In this document: positions 1 through 5,262 of the stretch, one piece after another | Position numbering within the stretch: the stretch's first letter is position 1 | How the letters are laid out: every line of letters starts with the position of its first letter | DNA from: Rhodocyclaceae bacterium UBA2271 | GTDB lineage: Bacteria > Pseudomonadota > Gammaproteobacteria > Burkholderiales > Rhodocyclaceae | Direction: 5' to 3' | DNA length: 11,524 nucleotides | Assembly: GCA_002347405.1 (NCBI GenBank) | Contig: DDXB01000073.1 | Span: 1-11,524 of the forward strand | Translations under genes and position numbers: made by a program | Notes under the pieces: model-generated | What the model was told of the DNA's origin: nothing | The model's database searches: none | Seen by the model: only the letters and a program-made list of their open reading frames with translations

Positions 1-230
1 CGCGCGATGCGTTCCTGGCGTGCCGCCGCGATTTCGGCGGCGATTTCTTCGTCGGTCAGCGGCGGCAGGTTGGCCGCATCGAGCTTCGCCAAGGCTTCGA
101 CCAGTCTTTCGCTGGCGGCAGCACGGCCTTCGCGGACCGCGAGGAACTCGACGAAATCCTCCACTTCCGCAAGCCGTTGCTGCGGCAGGCTTTCGAGCTT
201 GCGGATCAGGGTTGGGGCAATGGCGGACAT
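1..230 (-). CDS. Antitoxin-like protein, DUF2281/VapB-type, partial (3' end outside window)
   Basis: An open frame of 76 codons begins with ATG at 230-228 and runs leftward off the window with no stop. The product begins MSAIAPTLIRKLESLP and contains KLESLPQQRLAEVEDFVEF, the pattern of small DUF2281-type antitoxin-like proteins. It continues into an acidic, alanine-rich tail (LPPLTDEEIAAEIAAARQ) of the kind seen in antitoxins placed ahead of PIN-domain toxins. The start is supported by a strong Shine-Dalgarno sequence, AAGGAG, about six bases before the ATG. The frame antisense to it is also open but has no family resemblance. The partner toxin, if present, would lie beyond the left edge on the same strand. 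The gene is divergent from speE. Family assignment is from memory of the motif; the antitoxin role is inferred. Confidence 0.68.
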   Translation of the reverse strand, partial: MSAIAPTLIRKLESLPQQRLAEVEDFVEFLAVREGRAAASERLVEALAKLDAANLPPLTDEEIAAEIAAARQERIA

Positions 231-270
231 GAATAACTCCTTGCTTGAAATGCTGCCTTGCATGCTAGCA

Positions 271-293
271 AAAGTCGGCGCTGGCGGGACGGC
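271..293 (+). repeat. Dispersed 23-base repeat, copy 1
   Basis: This copy carries the core AAGTCGGCGCTGGCGG followed by GACGGC. It lies between the divergent antitoxin and speE genes, 25 bases before the speE start. It matches copies 2 and 3 over at least 22 bases. Confidence 0.85.
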
Positions 294-306
294 GGCAACT
301 GCGTTC

Positions 307-312
307 AATGAT
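307..312 (+). promoter_or_regulatory. Candidate -10 box of speE (AATGAT), leaderless arrangement
   Basis: AATGAT ends five bases before the speE ATG at 318, and no Shine-Dalgarno sequence precedes that ATG. A transcript starting about seven bases after the box would begin at or next to the start codon. A -35 box at normal spacing would fall inside repeat copy 1, where no good match is seen. This is a weak call that gains some support from the same arrangement at 1879 and near 2872. Confidence 0.3.
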
Positions 313-317
313 ACGGC

Positions 318-1235
318 ATGGCATTGATCGAAACCAATAACGGGCTGTGGTTTCAGGAAGTCCTGTACGCGGACATCGCCTGCGGCTTCAAGGTGTCCGC
401 CGTGCTGCACCGCGAGCGCAGCGCGTTTCAGGACATCCTGATACTCGACACGCCGGTGCTGGGTAAGGTGCTGGTGCTGGATGGGATCGTCCAGTGCGCG
501 CAGAAGGACGAGGCGATCTACCATGAGATGCTGGCCCATTCTGGCGTGCTGCTGCGCCAGACCGTTGCGCCAACGGGTGGTCTCGACGTGCTGGTGGTGG
601 GTGGCGGCGATGGCGGCATTGCCCGCGAGTGCCTCAAGCATGACGGCGTGGATCGGGTGACCGTGGTGGACATCGACCCGCGTGTGCGCGAAACGGTGTT
701 GGCGCATTTCCCCGAGCTCCCGGCCGGCGCCTACGCCGATGCGCGCCTGACGGCGGTAAATGCCGATGCCGCCGAGTTCGTGCGACAGCATCGCGACCAC
801 TTCGACCTGATCGTCGCCGATACACCCGACCCGGTCGGCGCCGCGACGCCCCTGTTTGGCCGGGACTTCGTTGCGGACTGCCATGCCGCGCTGAAGGACG
901 GCGGTGTGTTCGTCCGCCATGGCGGCTCGCTGCTGCTGCAAACGGACGGGTTCGTCCGGGCGCGCGGCGACGTCGCGGCGGTGTTCGGCGCGGAAAGCAG
1001 CCGTGCCGGATTGCTGGCGACCTGTACCTATCTGGGCGGCTGGTTTACCTGGATTTCGGCGGTAAAGAATGCCCCTTATCCGGAAGGAGACGCGGTGCTG
1101 CGGACCATGCGCGCGTTGTTCGAACGCGCCGCGCCGGACGTGCGCTGGTATTCGCCGGAGATGCAGGCCGCGTCGCAGGTGCTGCCGGCGCGGCTGACTG
1201 ACACAATCAATTCAAGACGGGAGGATAAATCATGA
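318..1235 (+). CDS. speE: Spermidine synthase-like polyamine aminopropyltransferase
   Basis: This 305-residue protein is close to the usual SpeE length (about 290). SpeE transfers an aminopropyl group from decarboxylated S-adenosylmethionine to putrescine to form spermidine in the cytoplasm. Visible motifs are DEAIYHEML at 64-72, the nucleotide-binding loop GGGDGG at 95-100, the acidic DID at 118-120, and ADTPDPVG at 167-174, which matches E. coli SDCTDPIG and its catalytic aspartate (here D168). TYLGGWFTW at 237-245 corresponds to the conserved tyrosine-GG stretch. One oddity is that the segment after the central sheet reads VRHGG, where many family members carry a glutamine, so substrate preference may differ. 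The start at 318 has no clear Shine-Dalgarno sequence; the ATG at 308 is out of frame. The stop overlaps the next gene (ATGA), so the two are probably translationally coupled. Confidence 0.93.
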   Translation: MALIETNNGLWFQEVLYADIACGFKVSAVLHRERSAFQDILILDTPVLGKVLVLDGIVQCAQKDEAIYHEMLAHSGVLLRQTVAPTGGLDVLVVGGGDGGIARECLKHDGVDRVTVVDIDPRVRETVLAHFPELPAGAYADARLTAVNADAAEFVRQHRDHFDLIVADTPDPVGAATPLFGRDFVADCHAALKDGGVFVRHGGSLLLQTDGFVRARGDVAAVFGAESSRAGLLATCTYLGGWFTWISAVKNAPYPEGDAVLRTMRALFERAAPDVRWYSPEMQAASQVLPARLTDTINSRREDKS

Positions 1236-1840
1236 ACGCCTGCGGATTACTGGGTAGTAGCTTGATCCTGCTTGCCTGCGGCGTCACCCCGGCTTGCGCG
1301 CAGAGCGTCGATACCGGGAACGAAGCGCTGTTCGAGTTGCAGGTAACGGGTTACGCCGGTCACGGCAAGGGCAGCTCGCTGCTGGCCACTGCGCTTTACG
1401 TTGAAAAGCCGCTCCTCGTGCAGGGTGTATCGGTATTTGCGGTCGTACATCATGACCGGGAATTCCGTGCCGTCTATACGGGCCTCGCACGGAAGTTCGG
1501 CGATCTGCAGCTGGGTCTCGGTTTCGGCAACGCCTGGTATGAGGACAGAAGACACCCGACCGTCAATCCATGGCTCAATTACGCAGGAGATGCCGTCGAA
1601 GCTTTTTTGAGCGCTGAACGTTACGGCCGCGAAGATCGGGAACCTTGGTTCTACAAAGGGCAAGCGAGTTGGCGGGTTGCCGACTCGCTCTTCGTCGGCG
1701 CCTACGGCGAGAAGGATCTGGGCGTGGGGCCGCTGCTGGCCTGGCGCAACGGAAGCGTGCGGATCTGGGGCGCCATTCCGGTGGTGAGTCGACCGGGCGC
1801 AGGGGCGAGAGGGGTGGCTGGCGTTCAGGTCGAGTTCTAG
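1232..1840 (+). CDS. Small exported protein, probable outer-membrane beta-barrel
   Basis: The protein has 202 residues and belongs to no family I recognise by name. It begins with a hydrophobic signal sequence with a probable signal peptidase I site after ACA (residues 21-23, before QS). LLAC at 13-16 is a weaker lipobox alternative. The mature part has short alternating hydrophobic and polar stretches rich in Gly, Tyr, Trp and Phe (for example LQLGLGFGNAWYED and SLFVGAYGEKDLGVG), and the chain ends VQVEF. A C-terminal phenylalanine is typical of outer-membrane barrels. The start overlaps the speE stop in ATGA and is preceded by a clear GGGAGG Shine-Dalgarno sequence about eight bases upstream, so it is cotranscribed with speE. 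A link to polyamines is only suggested by this coupling. Confidence 0.75.
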   Translation: MNACGLLGSSLILLACGVTPACAQSVDTGNEALFELQVTGYAGHGKGSSLLATALYVEKPLLVQGVSVFAVVHHDREFRAVYTGLARKFGDLQLGLGFGNAWYEDRRHPTVNPWLNYAGDAVEAFLSAERYGREDREPWFYKGQASWRVADSLFVGAYGEKDLGVGPLLAWRNGSVRIWGAIPVVSRPGAGARGVAGVQVEF

Positions 1841-1844
1841 ACGA

Positions 1845-1867
1845 AAAGTCGGCGCTGGCGGGACGGC
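1845..1867 (+). repeat. Dispersed 23-base repeat, copy 2
   Basis: This copy is identical to copy 1 across the core AAGTCGGCGCTGGCGG and the following GACGGC. It begins four bases after the stop of the exported protein and ends 23 bases before the DUF433 antitoxin start, so it occupies the promoter region of the toxin-antitoxin module. Confidence 0.88.
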
Positions 1868-1878
1868 ACCCATTGCTT

Positions 1879-1884
1879 TATGAT
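1879..1884 (+). promoter_or_regulatory. Candidate -10 box (TATGAT) of the toxin-antitoxin module, leaderless arrangement
   Basis: TATGAT matches the sigma-70 -10 consensus at five of six positions and ends six bases before the antitoxin ATG at 1891. A transcript from it would start at about the A of that ATG, and no Shine-Dalgarno sequence is present. The expected -35 position lies inside repeat copy 2 and matches poorly. Confidence 0.45.
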
Positions 1885-1890
1885 TGCTCC

Positions 1891-2118
1891 ATGAACGCAA
1901 GCCTGCTCAATCGAATCACCATCGAACCGGGAAAATGCGGTGGCAAGCCGTGTATTCGCGGCATGCGTATCCGCGTCAGCGATATTCTTGAAATGCTTGG
2001 CGAAGGCGTAAGCACGGAGGAAATCCTCGCGGATTTTCCCGACCTCGAACGCGAGGATATTATGGCTAGCCTGCAATTTGCCGCGCGGCGCACCGATATT
2101 GTCCGTTTGGCCGCATGA
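1891..2118 (+). CDS. DUF433-family antitoxin
   Basis: This 75-residue protein reads MNASLLNRITIEPGKCGG, then KPCIRGMRIRVSDILEML, GEGVSTEEILADFPDL and EREDIMASLQFAARR. These are the signature stretches of DUF433 proteins: an N-terminal strand with GKP.IRG.RI, followed by a helix-turn-helix-like segment. DUF433 proteins are commonly the antitoxin or DNA-binding partner of a DUF5615 PIN-like protein, which is exactly the next gene. The frame is open further upstream, but the ATG at 1891 gives the family N-terminus. The ATG at 1880 is out of frame. The stop overlaps the toxin start (ATGA, 2115-2118). Base composition here is visibly less GC-rich than in speE or glnS, which fits a laterally acquired module. 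Function is inferred from family and pairing. Confidence 0.88.
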   Translation: MNASLLNRITIEPGKCGGKPCIRGMRIRVSDILEMLGEGVSTEEILADFPDLEREDIMASLQFAARRTDIVRLAA

Positions 2119-2447
2119 AGTTCTGGGTTGATGCCCAGTTGCCGCCTTTGCTGGCCGAGTGGTTGTCGAAAAACCATGGTGTCGAGGCACAGTCCCTGCG
2201 GGAGCTTGGACTTCGGGATGCCGCAGATGATGAAATATTCCGGGCAGCTCAGCAGGCGCAAGTCGTCATGATCAGCAAGGATAGCGATTTTGTCGAACTG
2301 GTGAGCCGGCATGGCCCGCCGCCCCAGTTGCTTTGGGTAACCTGCGGCAATGTCACCAATCGTCGGCTGCAAGAAGTGTTTACAAAAATATTTCCCGATG
2401 CTTTGGCCTTGTTGGCAGCGGGTCAGGCAATCGTCGAGATCGGTTGA
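2115..2447 (+). CDS. DUF5615 PIN-like toxin
   Basis: The protein has 110 residues, a typical length for this family. It begins MKFWVDAQLPPLLAEWL, with the first acidic residue D6. RELGLRDAADDEIFRAA follows at 29-45, then VVMISKDSDFVEL at 50-62 with D56 and D58, and LLWVTCGN at 72-79. This order (D..LP, LGL...D.EIF..A, KD.DF, W...GN) is that of DUF5615/Mut7-C-like PIN proteins, which are putative ribonucleases. All the acidic positions expected for metal binding appear intact, so it is likely active. The start overlaps the antitoxin stop by four bases, indicating translational coupling. It ends 33 bases from the convergent crcB end, and repeat copy 3 fills that gap. Confidence 0.88.
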   Translation: MKFWVDAQLPPLLAEWLSKNHGVEAQSLRELGLRDAADDEIFRAAQQAQVVMISKDSDFVELVSRHGPPPQLLWVTCGNVTNRRLQEVFTKIFPDALALLAAGQAIVEIG

Positions 2448-2452
2448 GCCAG

Positions 2453-2475
2453 AAGTCGGCGCTGGCGGGACGGCG
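2453..2475 (+). repeat. Dispersed 23-base repeat, copy 3
   Basis: The core AAGTCGGCGCTGGCGG and trailing GACGGC match copies 1 and 2, except that the base before AAG is G. The copy fills nearly all of the 33-base gap between the convergent toxin and crcB genes. It has no strong hairpin or T-run, so it is not an obvious intrinsic terminator. Confidence 0.85.
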
Positions 2476-2480
2476 GCGGA

Positions 2481-2864
2481 TTACTGGGCAAGCTTGTGAA
2501 TGGTGACGATGCCCAACCCGGTCATCAGCAGCGAGCCGAACAGGTGCAGCGAGGCGGTGCCCGCCGCCCAGCCGTATTCGGCGCGCTGCAGCAGCGCGAC
2601 CACTTCGGCGGAAAAGGTGGAAAAGGTGGTGAGTGCGCCGAGGAAACCGGTGATGAAGAACAACTTGAACTCAGGTGAAATGTCGACATTGAAATGAAAC
2701 ACCGCAATCGCCGCGCCGACCAGATAGCCGCCGATCAGATTGGCGGCGAGCGTGCCCAGCGGCATCTGGGCAAAGCTCGGATTGAGCCAGAGGCCGAGGC
2801 CGTAACGCAGCCAGGCGCCGAGGACGGCACCGATGCCGATGGCGAGAAAGGCAAGCATATTCAT
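2481..2864 (-). CDS. crcB: Fluoride ion channel CrcB/Fluc
   Basis: This is a small inner-membrane protein of 127 residues from the ATG at 2864 (130 from the ATG at 2873). Fluc proteins export fluoride as antiparallel dimers. Four hydrophobic segments are visible. Diagnostic motifs, numbered from the longer start, are R23 in AWLRYG, PLGTLAANLIGGYLVG at 38-53 with the conserved N45, and GFLGALTTFSTFSAE at 76-90 with the TTFSTF signature. The longest start (2873) lies inside a palindrome and overlaps a TAGAAT box. The ATG at 2864, seven bases downstream of that box, agrees better with family N-termini. No Shine-Dalgarno sequence precedes any of the candidates. I saw no fluoride riboswitch: only about 50 bases separate it from glnS. 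It is convergent with the toxin gene and divergent from glnS. Confidence 0.93.
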   Translation of the reverse strand: MNMLAFLAIGIGAVLGAWLRYGLGLWLNPSFAQMPLGTLAANLIGGYLVGAAIAVFHFNVDISPEFKLFFITGFLGALTTFSTFSAEVVALLQRAEYGWAAGTASLHLFGSLLMTGLGIVTIHKLAQ

Positions 2865-2871
2865 GGGCTGC

Positions 2872-2894
2872 ATTCTACGTCGCGACGGTAGAAT
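2872..2894. promoter_or_regulatory. Palindrome carrying divergent TAGAAT boxes between crcB and glnS
   Basis: ATTCTAC at 2872-2878 pairs with GTAGAAT at 2888-2894, and the middle is GTCGCGAC plus one extra G. The palindrome therefore presents a TAGAAT hexamer (five of six to the -10 consensus) outward on both strands: 2889-2894 towards glnS and 2877-2872 towards crcB. It could be a shared divergent promoter core, an operator, or both. Neither box has a convincing -35 at normal spacing. Confidence 0.5.
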
Positions 2895-2923
2895 CCTGCT
2901 TTTCGCTCAGTCCCTTGCAGAAC

Positions 2924-4789
2924 ATGGCCGATTCAGAAAGCAAAATATCCAACAAGCAACACGCCGAGCCGTCCCAAGCGTCCCAAGTGGTGCTTGACCC
3001 CCTGGGGGGAGAAAGCCGCAAAGCGGCTTTTTCGGGGGGGTCTCACTTCATCCGCAACATCATCGAGGCCGATCTTGCCGCCGGCAAGTTTGCCAGCCGC
3101 ACCTGGTCGGGGCGGCCCGGTCCGGCGGCCCGGCAGAAAGTCGGCGTTGGCGATACGGCGGATATTGCGAAAATCCGGACGCGCTTCCCGCCCGAACCCA
3201 ACGGCTACCTGCATTTCGGCCACGCCAAGTCGATCTGCCTGAATTTCGGTCTGGCGCAGGATTATGGCGGCGCCTGCCACCTGCGCTTCGACGATACCAA
3301 TCCCGAAAAAGAGGAGCAGGAGTACGTCGACGCCATCATCGACGCCGTGCATTGGCTGGGCTGGAGTTGGCGCTTTGGCAGCGAGACCAATCAGTATTTC
3401 GCCTCGGACTATTTCCAGTGGATGTACGAGTTTGCCGAAAAGCTGATCGCGGCCGGTCATGCCTATGTCGAGTCGCAGTCGGCCGATGAAATGCGCGCCA
3501 GTCGCGGCACACTGACCGAAGCGGGGAAAAACTCGCCCTTCCGCGACCGCGCGCCCGCCGAGAACCTCGATCTGTTCCGGCGCATGAAGGCCGGCGAGTT
3601 TCCGGACGGCGCCCATGTGCTGCGGGCGAAGATCGACATGAGCTCCGGCAATATCAACCTGCGCGATCCGACCATCTACCGCATTCGCCATGCCGAGCAT
3701 CACAATACCGGCAACACCTGGTGCATCTATCCGATGTATGCCTACGCGCACCCCATCGAGGACGCGCTGGAAAACATCACGCACTCGCTGTGCACCCTCG
3801 AATTCGCCGACCAGCGGCCGCTCTACGACTGGCTGCTGGGGCGGCTGGCCGAACTCGGCTGCGTCAATACGCCCCTGCCCCAGCAAACCGAATTCGCCCG
3901 GCTCAACCTCAGCTATGTCGTGTTGTCGAAACGCAAGCTGATCCAGCTGGTCGAGGAGAAGCATGTCGACGGCTGGGACGATCCGCGCCTGCCGACCCTG
4001 AGCGGCGCGCGCCGGCGCGGTTTCACGCCCGAGGGCTTCCGGCGTTTCGCCGAGATGATCGGCGTCGCCAAGTCGGACGCCTGGATCGACATGAGCGTGC
4101 TCGAAGGCTGCATGCGCGACCACCTGAACGAAACCGCACCGCGCCGCATCGCCGTGCTCGACCCGCTCAAGCTGATCATCGACAACTATCCGCCGGATCA
4201 GGAAGAACGCTGTGAAGCGCCCAACCACCCGCAACAGCCGGACTTGGGCAAACGCCCCGTGCCGTTCTCGCGCGAACTCTGGATCGAGCGCGAAGACTTC
4301 GCCGAGACCCCGCCGAAAGGCTACTTTCGCCTGTTTCCCGGCAACCAGGTCCGCCTGCGTTATGGCTTCGTCATCGAATGCACCGGTTGCGACAAGGATG
4401 CCGATGGCAAGGTCGTCGCCGTGCATTGCAACTACTTCGCCGATTCCAAGTCCGGCACGCCGGGCGCCGACAACTACAAGGTCAAGGGCAACATCCACTG
4501 GCTGTCGGCACGGCACGCCTACGCGACGGAGGTGCGGCTCTATGACCGGCTGTTTGCCGTCGAAGCACCCGGCAGCGGTGGCGGCAACTTCATCGCCGAC
4601 CTCAACCCGAACTCGAAAGCCGTCATCACCGCGCAACTGGAACCCGCGCTGAAAGATGCCGCCGCCGAGGAACGCTTCCAGTTCGAACGGCACGGCTATT
4701 TCGTCGCCGATCGCGTCGACTCCCGGCCGGGCGCACCGGTGTTCAATCGCGCCGTCACGCTGAAAGACTCCTGGAGCAAAGGAAAATAA
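2924..4789 (+). CDS. glnS: Glutaminyl-tRNA synthetase with two extra N-terminal segments
   Basis: GlnRS charges tRNA-Gln with glutamine in the cytoplasm. From the ATG at 2924 the protein has 621 residues, against about 554 in E. coli. A TTG nine bases earlier is in frame but less likely. The class I signature FPPEPNGYLHFGHAKS at 88-103 contains the HIGH-type HFGH (97-100). VVLSKRK at 332-338 is the KMSKS-type loop. Between them lie DDTNPEKE and WCIYPMYAYAHPIEDALE, and the C-terminal anticodon-binding barrels end at FNRAVTLKDSW. Alignment by eye to E. coli GlnRS shows about 31 extra residues before FIRNIIEADL, and 30 residues (56-85) where E. coli has five between GK and TRFPPEP. The first segment is encoded partly by a palindromic element, the second partly by repeat copy 4. 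It is the first gene of a dense plus-strand run, and its stop overlaps the next start (TAATG). Confidence 0.96.
   Translation: MADSESKISNKQHAEPSQASQVVLDPLGGESRKAAFSGGSHFIRNIIEADLAAGKFASRTWSGRPGPAARQKVGVGDTADIAKIRTRFPPEPNGYLHFGHAKSICLNFGLAQDYGGACHLRFDDTNPEKEEQEYVDAIIDAVHWLGWSWRFGSETNQYFASDYFQWMYEFAEKLIAAGHAYVESQSADEMRASRGTLTEAGKNSPFRDRAPAENLDLFRRMKAGEFPDGAHVLRAKIDMSSGNINLRDPTIYRIRHAEHHNTGNTWCIYPMYAYAHPIEDALENITHSLCTLEFADQRPLYDWLLGRLAELGCVNTPLPQQTEFARLNLSYVVLSKRKLIQLVEEKHVDGWDDPRLPTLSGARRRGFTPEGFRRFAEMIGVAKSDAWIDMSVLEGCMRDHLNETAPRRIAVLDPLKLIIDNYPPDQEERCEAPNHPQQPDLGKRPVPFSRELWIEREDFAETPPKGYFRLFPGNQVRLRYGFVIECTGCDKDADGKVVAVHCNYFADSKSGTPGADNYKVKGNIHWLSARHAYATEVRLYDRLFAVEAPGSGGGNFIADLNPNSKAVITAQLEPALKDAAAEERFQFERHGYFVADRVDSRPGAPVFNRAVTLKDSWSKGK
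2996..3042 (+). repeat. Palindromic element inside the glnS coding region
   Basis: GACCCCC at 2996-3002 pairs with GGGGGTC at 3036-3042. Nested inside, AAAGCCGC at 3012-3019 pairs with GCGGCTTT at 3023-3030 around an AAA loop. The element encodes about residues 25-40 of GlnRS, a segment absent from E. coli GlnRS. A 9-base direct duplication, CGTCCCAAG, precedes it at 2970-2987. The inner hairpin ends in five T, so it looks like a weak intrinsic terminator within the gene. Confidence 0.7.
3137..3159 (+). repeat. Dispersed 23-base repeat, copy 4, embedded in glnS
   Basis: This diverged copy (AAAGTCGGCGTTGGCG, then ATACGGC) is read in frame as KVGVGDTA within the extra 25 residues that precede the TRFPPEP motif of GlnRS. 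Three to four substitutions separate it from copy 1, consistent with age or with coding constraint. Confidence 0.7.
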
Positions 4790-4995
4790 TGGCCGGCGGC
4801 TGGGGCTGCCCCCACGAAGTCAATGACAGCTGCGGCAAGATCAACAACCTGCCTTGCGATCCGGGCATGAAGGGTTGTGTACTGGCGGGGCGTTTCGTCT
4901 TCGCCAACGAAGACAAGAATGCCCGGCTGCGCGAGAAACAGGCCCGTGCCGAAAACACGGCGGTCGATGACGATAGCTCGGCACTGCCTCCGTGA
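4789..4995 (+). CDS. Conserved-looking small four-cysteine protein of unknown function
   Basis: This 68-residue soluble protein has cysteines at 7, 15, 23 and 30 within GCPHEVNDSCGK, NLPCDPGMKGC and VLAGRFVF. The spacing (7, 7 and 6 residues between cysteines) plus His9 suggests a metal-binding or disulfide-stabilised knuckle. The C-terminal half is charged and probably helical (NEDKNARLREKQARAEN). No signal peptide or membrane segment is present, so a cytoplasmic metal site is more likely than disulfides. The ATG overlaps the glnS stop (TAATG) and the end overlaps the next gene's start region (TGATG), so it is translated from the same message. I recall similar short proteins beside glnS or other housekeeping genes in related bacteria but cannot name a family. 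No function is assigned. Confidence 0.75.
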   Translation: MAGGWGCPHEVNDSCGKINNLPCDPGMKGCVLAGRFVFANEDKNARLREKQARAENTAVDDDSSALPP

Positions 4996-5252
4996 TGGAG
5001 ATGCAGAAAGTCAACTCCGGACGGCTGCGGGCTATCGGCTTTGACGAGAAAACGCGCCGTCTGCGCGTACAGATGGACGACGGCACGCTGCTGGAATACG
5101 ACGATTTCACCCCCGAAATGTGGCGGCGCCTGTCATCTTCCACCGCACCGTGGAGCTATTACCGCGACAATATCGAGGAAGAACTGCATCCGCGCCGCGT
5201 CAGCGCGGCCGGCGCTGCCAAACACAACCCGCTCGACGACCTGTTTTCATAG
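4995..5252 (+). CDS. KTSC-domain protein
   Basis: This 85-residue protein reads VNSGRLRAIGFDEKTRRLRV then MDDGTLLEYDDFTPEMWRRL and ends its domain with YYRDNIEEEL. The pattern (V.S..L..IGYD....L.V.F.DG..Y.Y..V...M...L, then Y..NI...) is the KTSC domain, a small beta-rich domain found alone or joined to RNA- or nucleic-acid-related proteins. Its exact function is unknown. The start is either the ATG at 4995, overlapping the previous stop as TGATG, or an in-frame GTG at 4992. GGAG at 4997-5000 is too close to serve ATG 5001. The C-terminal tail (HPRRVSAAGAAKHNPLDDLF) is probably unstructured. It ends eight bases before the Shine-Dalgarno and start of the PPK2 gene. Confidence 0.82.
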   Translation: MEMQKVNSGRLRAIGFDEKTRRLRVQMDDGTLLEYDDFTPEMWRRLSSSTAPWSYYRDNIEEELHPRRVSAAGAAKHNPLDDLFS

Positions 5253-5262
5253 GAAAGCCGCC

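Noticed and set aside
7..327. Plus-strand frame of 106 codons at the left edge
   Set aside because: It is serine/alanine-rich and antisense to the antitoxin-like gene, which has the better Shine-Dalgarno and motif support. It also runs through repeat copy 1 into the speE start.
1247..1900. Minus-strand frame of 217 codons opposite the exported protein
   Set aside because: The plus-strand gene has a Shine-Dalgarno sequence, signal peptide and barrel-type end. The minus frame has none of these.
2865..2923. Fluoride riboswitch upstream of crcB
   Set aside because: The interval to glnS is too short, and the only structure is the symmetric TAGAAT palindrome, without the conserved riboswitch segments.
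2933..4693. Long open frame of 586 codons antisense to glnS
   Set aside because: It is the high-GC shadow of glnS. The product shows no family resemblance, while the plus strand encodes unmistakable GlnRS.
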